Below are positions 13,525 through 16,748 of a stretch of DNA of 16,748 bases, one piece after another. This DNA comes from Piscirickettsiaceae bacterium (GTDB lineage: Bacteria; Pseudomonadota; Gammaproteobacteria; Nitrosococcales; Methylophagaceae). The notes beneath the pieces were generated by a model, which saw nothing but the letters and a program-made list of their open reading frames with translations, was not told the DNA's origin and ran no database searches. The position numbers were made by a program, and so were the translations under genes. Each line of letters opens with the position of its first letter. Within the stretch, counting starts at the first letter, position 1. Location of the stretch: the NCBI GenBank assembly GCA_018646825.1, contig JABGUA010000157.1:1-16748 (forward strand), in the 5' to 3' direction.

Positions 13525-13612
13525 ACTTGCTTATTATGTCGCCGGTCATCAAATTTGCTAAAAAATTTTGGTCCACCATTCTGTTTCCAATGACAATCAA
13601 CGTTTGCTTATC
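13499..13612 (-). pseudogene. Decayed 5' fragment of a nirB-like nitrite reductase gene
   Basis: One minus-strand frame reads KQTLIVIGNRMVDQNFLANL and then SKYEKDLFTL before a TAA at 13501-13499. The NirB/NasB large subunit starts with KQTLVVIGNGMVGHRFLE and continues to YxITVF, so the match is to the FAD/NAD-binding N-terminus. Two glycines of the GNGMVG loop have become Arg and Asp. The likely start (GAGG-ATG at about 13625) is out of frame, and the rest of the gene is missing. Its position next to a NasT-like regulator supports a lost nitrite/nitrate-assimilation locus. The match is short and made from memory. Confidence 0.5.
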
Positions 13613-13900
13613 CTGAAAATCATCCTCAAAGCATCTACTTAAAAGTAACTTACTGCAGGGTTCATGCCTAATTAGCAATGTATTGAATTTAATGACTATT
13701 TAAAAATGGTATAAGTCGCCATCTACTTTTCTTGTCCCCTTTCGCACCATCACTGTGCGGCTTAATATAATTTGGTGCAGTTAATTTTACTTATCGTCGA
13801 AAGCTTGCTCTTTTTTAGTCCAAAAAGGCTCGCAAAATCATTTTATAACTGGTATCTTTAAAGTCATGATTTTGTCATATTTGACTACGGCGGTATTTAA
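13613..13900. other. Non-coding region upstream of the small membrane-protein ORF
   Basis: No protein frame of note on either strand. It contains an extended -10-like TGG-TATAAG at 13707-13715, the palindrome and TATAAT described separately, and a weak CTTTTT/AAAAAG stem around 13810-13830. It probably carries the promoter and a leader of about 100 nt for the plus-strand small ORF, and perhaps for ppsA. Confidence 0.4.
13743..13771 (+). promoter_or_regulatory. Palindrome CGCAC-N7-GTGCG placed at the -35 of a TATAAT promoter
   Basis: The arms are 13743-13747 and 13755-13759, and a perfect TATAAT follows at 13766-13771. No good -35 hexamer exists, and the palindrome sits there instead, as expected for an activator or repressor site. 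GCAC-N7-GTGC has the same half-site spacing as NtrC sites, but no -24/-12 sigma54 promoter was found. As RNA it would be a 5-bp, 7-nt-loop hairpin. Confidence 0.35.
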
Positions 13901-14005
13901 ATGAAGAAGTTAGAGCAATTCATTCTTGACCAGTTCTTTGTGGTCATTGCAGCTTTCTCTGTTTTCTGGCTATCGTTAATCGTTTATGGCTTGTTGAACT
14001 CTTAA
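13901..14005 (+). CDS. 34-aa single-pass membrane micro-protein
   Basis: A 34-codon ORF starting MKKLEQFILDQ, with a strongly hydrophobic segment from about residue 12 to 32 containing VVIAAFSVFWLSLIVYGLL, and ending NS. The two Lys after Met and the polar end suggest one transmembrane helix with the N-terminus inside. A purine-rich GGCGG lies 7 nt before the ATG. The 13 nt GGTATTTAAATGA covering its start recurs at the ppsA start. It precedes ppsA by about 230 nt in the same direction and follows a TATAAT promoter. I recognise no family; small inner-membrane peptides of this form often modulate a larger membrane protein, but no partner is visible. Confidence 0.55.
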   Translation: MKKLEQFILDQFFVVIAAFSVFWLSLIVYGLLNS

Positions 14006-14009
14006 GATC

Positions 14010-14049
14010 TTAGCGTGTTATACACTTTTAAAAAAACGTAACACGTTAA
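14010..14049 (+). repeat. Long inverted repeat between the small ORF and ppsA
   Basis: TTAGCGTGTTA (14010-14020) pairs with TAACACGTTA plus one A (14039-14049), giving 11 pairs including one G-U around an 18-nt A/T-rich loop. It begins 4 nt after the stop of the small ORF. No T run follows, so it is more likely an mRNA 3'-end or processing structure, or an operator, than a strong terminator. Confidence 0.4.
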
Positions 14050-14233
14050 ATTAAGTTTAAAATTTATACTGAGAAGCTGTTTAATCTGTGTGTCTTAATG
14101 TTGAAAATCTCACCGCTCACTCTCGCTTTCGTTCTCTATCGAAAACTCAGCACTGTGCCATCTATATTGTTCAGATACATACAACTACTTCTTTTATTAA
14201 TCCATTTTATTAGATATAACTAGGGGTATTTAA

Positions 14234-16645
14234 ATGAGCTATCAATATATTCGCTTTTTTGCTGACGTTGGTATCGATGATGTTGATATTGTCGGTGGTA
14301 AAAACGCGTCTTTGGGTGAAATGTACAGTGAACTAAGTCGTGAAGGAGTCAACGTTCCTAACGGCTTTGCAACAACCGCCGATGCTTATCGCGAATTCCT
14401 CCAGCATAATGACCTAGTTGGTCCAATTACAGCTGCATTGGATTCATTAGACGTTGAGGACACCAAGGCTTTAGCAAAAACAGGCGAACATATCCGTACC
14501 TTAATCAATCAAGGTGCGATGCCAGATGCTATTGTTAGTGAAATTGAGCAAGCTTACAGCCAATTAGAAACTGAATACGGCCGCAATGTTGATGTTGCAG
14601 TACGTAGTTCGGCCACTGCTGAAGATTTACCTGATGCCTCTTTCGCAGGCCAACAAGAGTCTCATCTTAATATCACGGGTACAGCACAACTAATTAACAG
14701 CTGTCGCCAAATTTTCGCTTCATTATTCACCAACCGTGCTATTTCTTATCGCGTCCATCAGGGCTTTGACCATATGAGCGTTGCATTAGCTATCGCTGTG
14801 CAAAAAATGGTTCGTTCTGATAAAGCATCTTCGGGTGTCATGTTCTCAATAGACACTGAAAGTGGCTTCCGTGACATTGTCTTTATTACAGGTGCCTATG
14901 GTTTAGGTGAAAATGTTGTTCAGGGTGCCGTTAACCCTGATGAGTTTTATGTATTCAAGCCGACATTAGGTACAAAGTATCAGCCAATTATTAAACACAA
15001 TCTCGGTAGTAAAGCCTTAAGAATGATTTACGCCGAAAGTGATTCGGTTATAGGTGATACAGGGGCAGTAATTAATACGCCTGTTCCTATTGAGATGCAG
15101 GAACAGTTCTGTATTAATGATGATGAAGTCCTTGAACTTGCCAAAACAGCCGTCACTATCGAAAAACATTATTCGAAAAAAGCTGGCAAGCCCATGCCAA
15201 TGGATATTGAGTGGGCTAAAGATGGTGACAGTGGTGAATTATTCGTTGTACAAGCTCGCCCTGAAACGGTTGAATCTGGTAAGTCTTTGCAAGCATTAGA
15301 AAATCATGTTCTCGAAGAGAAAGGCAAAGTCATTATCGAGGGTAAAAGCGTCGGCAGTAAAGTCGCCAGCGGTAAAGCACGCGTCATCCTTAAAACAAGT
15401 CAAATGGCAGACTTAAAGCCAGGCGAAATATTAGTTACTGACATTACGGATCCTGATTGGGAACCTGTTATGAAAATTGCAGGCGCTATTGTCACCAACC
15501 GAGGTGGCCGAACATGTCATGCTGCCATTATTGCCCGTGAATTAGGCATCGCGGCTATTGTCAGTACCAATACGGCAACTAAAGTCATCAAGACAGGTGA
15601 TATTGTTACAGTAAGTTGTGCTGAAGGTGATACCGGTACTGTTTACCAAGGCGCACTTCCTCATCACGTTCAAAGCATTGATATTTCAACTATTCCTGTA
15701 CCAAAAAATACAGGCATCATGCTGAATCTGGCTAATCCTGAAATTGCATTTAAGACAAGTAACCTTCCAAATTCTGGTGTCGGTTTAGCCCGAATGGAAT
15801 TCATTATCAATAATAGTATCGGTGTACACCCTAATGCTTTAATTGATTATGATGACCTGACTAAAACGCTACAAAAGAAAATTGCCCCAAGAATGGCTGG
15901 TTACCCTAACCCCATTTCGTTCTATGTGCATAAACTGGCCGAAGGTATTGCCACTATTGCTTCAGCGTTTTACCCTAAACCGGTTATTGTGCGTCTGAGC
16001 GATTTCAAATCAAATGAGTATGCTAATTTAATTGGTGGCCCCCTCTACGAACCTGAAGAAGAGAACCCAATGCTTGGTTTCCGTGGTGCCACGCGTTATT
16101 TAAGTAAATCATTTAGTGAAGCATTCGCCTTGGAATGTAATGCCTTACGTATTGCACGTACAACAATGGGCTTAGATAATATTACGGTTATGATTCCTTT
16201 TGCCCGTACCGTTGCTGAAACGAAACAAGTGATTGAGTTAATGGCATCACATGGTCTAGTTCGCGGTAAAAGAGGACTTAAAATTTACCTCATGTGTGAG
16301 CTTCCAGCTAATGTCATCTTGGCTGACCAATTTCTTGAGCTTGTTGATGGTTTCTCTATTGGTTCTAATGACCTGACGCAACTTACACTGGGTGCAGATA
16401 GGGATTCTAGTCTACTCGGCCACTACGATGAGCGAAATGAAGCCGTGCTTAAAATGATAGAAATGGCCATTGCTGCCTGTAAAAAGGCGGGTAAATATGT
16501 TGGTATTTGTGGTCAAGCACCGTCTGATTTTCCAGAAATCACCAAATTCTTAGTTGAACAAGGTGTTAGTACCGTCTCTGTTAACCCTGATAGTGTCGTT
16601 CAAATGGCGCATGTTATTGCAGAAATGGAGGATAAGTTGACTTAA
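14234..16645 (+). CDS. ppsA: PpsA, phosphoenolpyruvate synthase
   Basis: Converts pyruvate, ATP and water to PEP, AMP and phosphate, the entry to gluconeogenesis from pyruvate. At 803 aa it is close to E. coli PpsA (792). An N-terminal ATP-grasp domain (GGKNASLGEM near residue 21, AVRSSATAEDLPDASFAGQQ, VQARPETVES) is followed by the swivelling phosphohistidine domain with TNRGGRTCHAAIIARELG, where His429 is catalytic. The C-terminal PEP/pyruvate barrel contains NPMLGFRGATRY, GSNDLTQLTLGADRD and GICGQAPSDFPE, with catalytic Cys759. AGGGG at 14222-14226 is well placed for the ATG. No ppsR-type regulatory kinase is in the window. Promoters in the 228 nt upstream are weak (TATACT at 14065). The gene ends in a strong terminator. 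Confidence 0.98.
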   Translation: MSYQYIRFFADVGIDDVDIVGGKNASLGEMYSELSREGVNVPNGFATTADAYREFLQHNDLVGPITAALDSLDVEDTKALAKTGEHIRTLINQGAMPDAIVSEIEQAYSQLETEYGRNVDVAVRSSATAEDLPDASFAGQQESHLNITGTAQLINSCRQIFASLFTNRAISYRVHQGFDHMSVALAIAVQKMVRSDKASSGVMFSIDTESGFRDIVFITGAYGLGENVVQGAVNPDEFYVFKPTLGTKYQPIIKHNLGSKALRMIYAESDSVIGDTGAVINTPVPIEMQEQFCINDDEVLELAKTAVTIEKHYSKKAGKPMPMDIEWAKDGDSGELFVVQARPETVESGKSLQALENHVLEEKGKVIIEGKSVGSKVASGKARVILKTSQMADLKPGEILVTDITDPDWEPVMKIAGAIVTNRGGRTCHAAIIARELGIAAIVSTNTATKVIKTGDIVTVSCAEGDTGTVYQGALPHHVQSIDISTIPVPKNTGIMLNLANPEIAFKTSNLPNSGVGLARMEFIINNSIGVHPNALIDYDDLTKTLQKKIAPRMAGYPNPISFYVHKLAEGIATIASAFYPKPVIVRLSDFKSNEYANLIGGPLYEPEEENPMLGFRGATRYLSKSFSEAFALECNALRIARTTMGLDNITVMIPFARTVAETKQVIELMASHGLVRGKRGLKIYLMCELPANVILADQFLELVDGFSIGSNDLTQLTLGADRDSSLLGHYDERNEAVLKMIEMAIAACKKAGKYVGICGQAPSDFPEITKFLVEQGVSTVSVNPDSVVQMAHVIAEMEDKLT

Positions 16646-16670
16646 ACGTCACAAACCTTCGACTGTAAAC

Positions 16671-16705
16671 AAAAAAAGCCGTGATTAATATCACGGCTTT
16701 TTTTT
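16671..16705 (+). terminator. Bidirectional intrinsic terminator after ppsA
   Basis: GCCGTGAT (16678-16685) and ATCACGGC (16690-16697) form a perfect 8-bp stem with a TAAT loop, preceded by seven A and followed by eight T. The A run would act as a T run for a convergent minus-strand gene. It starts 25 nt after the ppsA stop. Confidence 0.93.
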
Positions 16706-16748
16706 GGCTGACCTTTCTTATTCTTATTTTAGTTCGTGCAGTACAAGG

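Noticed and set aside
13800..13835. CTTTTT-N6-AAAAAG stem as the second ANTAR RNA hairpin or terminator.
   Set aside because: The loop lacks the A-at-1 and G-at-4 pattern of ANTAR targets and the stem is only A/T and weak.
16724..16748. Possible 3' end of a convergent minus-strand gene, reading LVLHELK then TAA.
   Set aside because: Only seven codons are visible; consistent with the bidirectional terminator but not enough to call a gene.

Overview
The window is a chromosomal stretch of a low-to-moderate GC gammaproteobacterium. The IscR, IscA, TrmJ, QueA, PilU and PpsA homologues are all of gammaproteobacterial type, and an LpxR-type outer-membrane lipid A deacylase marks it as Gram-negative. 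Gene order and codon use would fit a marine lineage such as the Methylophaga/Thiotrichales group, but that is an impression and cannot be proven from the window. There is no phage, IS element or CRISPR array.

Left block (1-4260, all minus strand). queA, trmJ and cysE overlap one another by 4 nt (ATGA) and form one operon. iscR and iscA follow, with a promoter and an IscR-like operator that lies across the end of cysE. The 5' part of bioA comes last and runs off the window. The block joins tRNA modification (QueA, TrmJ), cysteine supply (CysE) and Fe-S carrier function (IscA, controlled by IscR). iscS, iscU, hscBA and fdx are absent. bioA and queA share an unusual layout: a TGN-TATGAT element exactly 6 nt before the ATG and no Shine-Dalgarno, which suggests leaderless transcripts.

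Centre-left (4261-8625). A plus-strand tRNA-Leu(CAA) is followed by about 350 nt without a recognised gene. Then comes a tightly overlapping minus-strand light-repair operon: an SDR oxidoreductase, a class I-like photolyase/cryptochrome with a lysine-rich tail, an FeS-BCP (6-4)-type photolyase, and a tiny DUF2256 zinc-ribbon gene. An in-frame TGA interrupts the DUF2256 gene just before its fourth cysteine.

Centre-right (8794-12834). An lpxR-like gene diverges from two consecutive PilT/PilU-type retraction ATPase genes. The divergent region carries three perfect inverted repeats. The second ATPase has an extra N-terminal domain that looks like a decayed copy of the PilT N-terminal domain. A 24-codon ORF with a strong Shine-Dalgarno follows it.

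Right block (12817-16748). A NasT/AmiR-like ANTAR regulator (minus strand) has lost the receiver phospho-acceptor Asp. Upstream of it is what appears to be a decayed nirB 5' fragment, as if a nitrite-assimilation locus had eroded. On the plus strand come a 34-aa single-pass membrane peptide and ppsA (PEP synthase), which ends in a clear bidirectional terminator.
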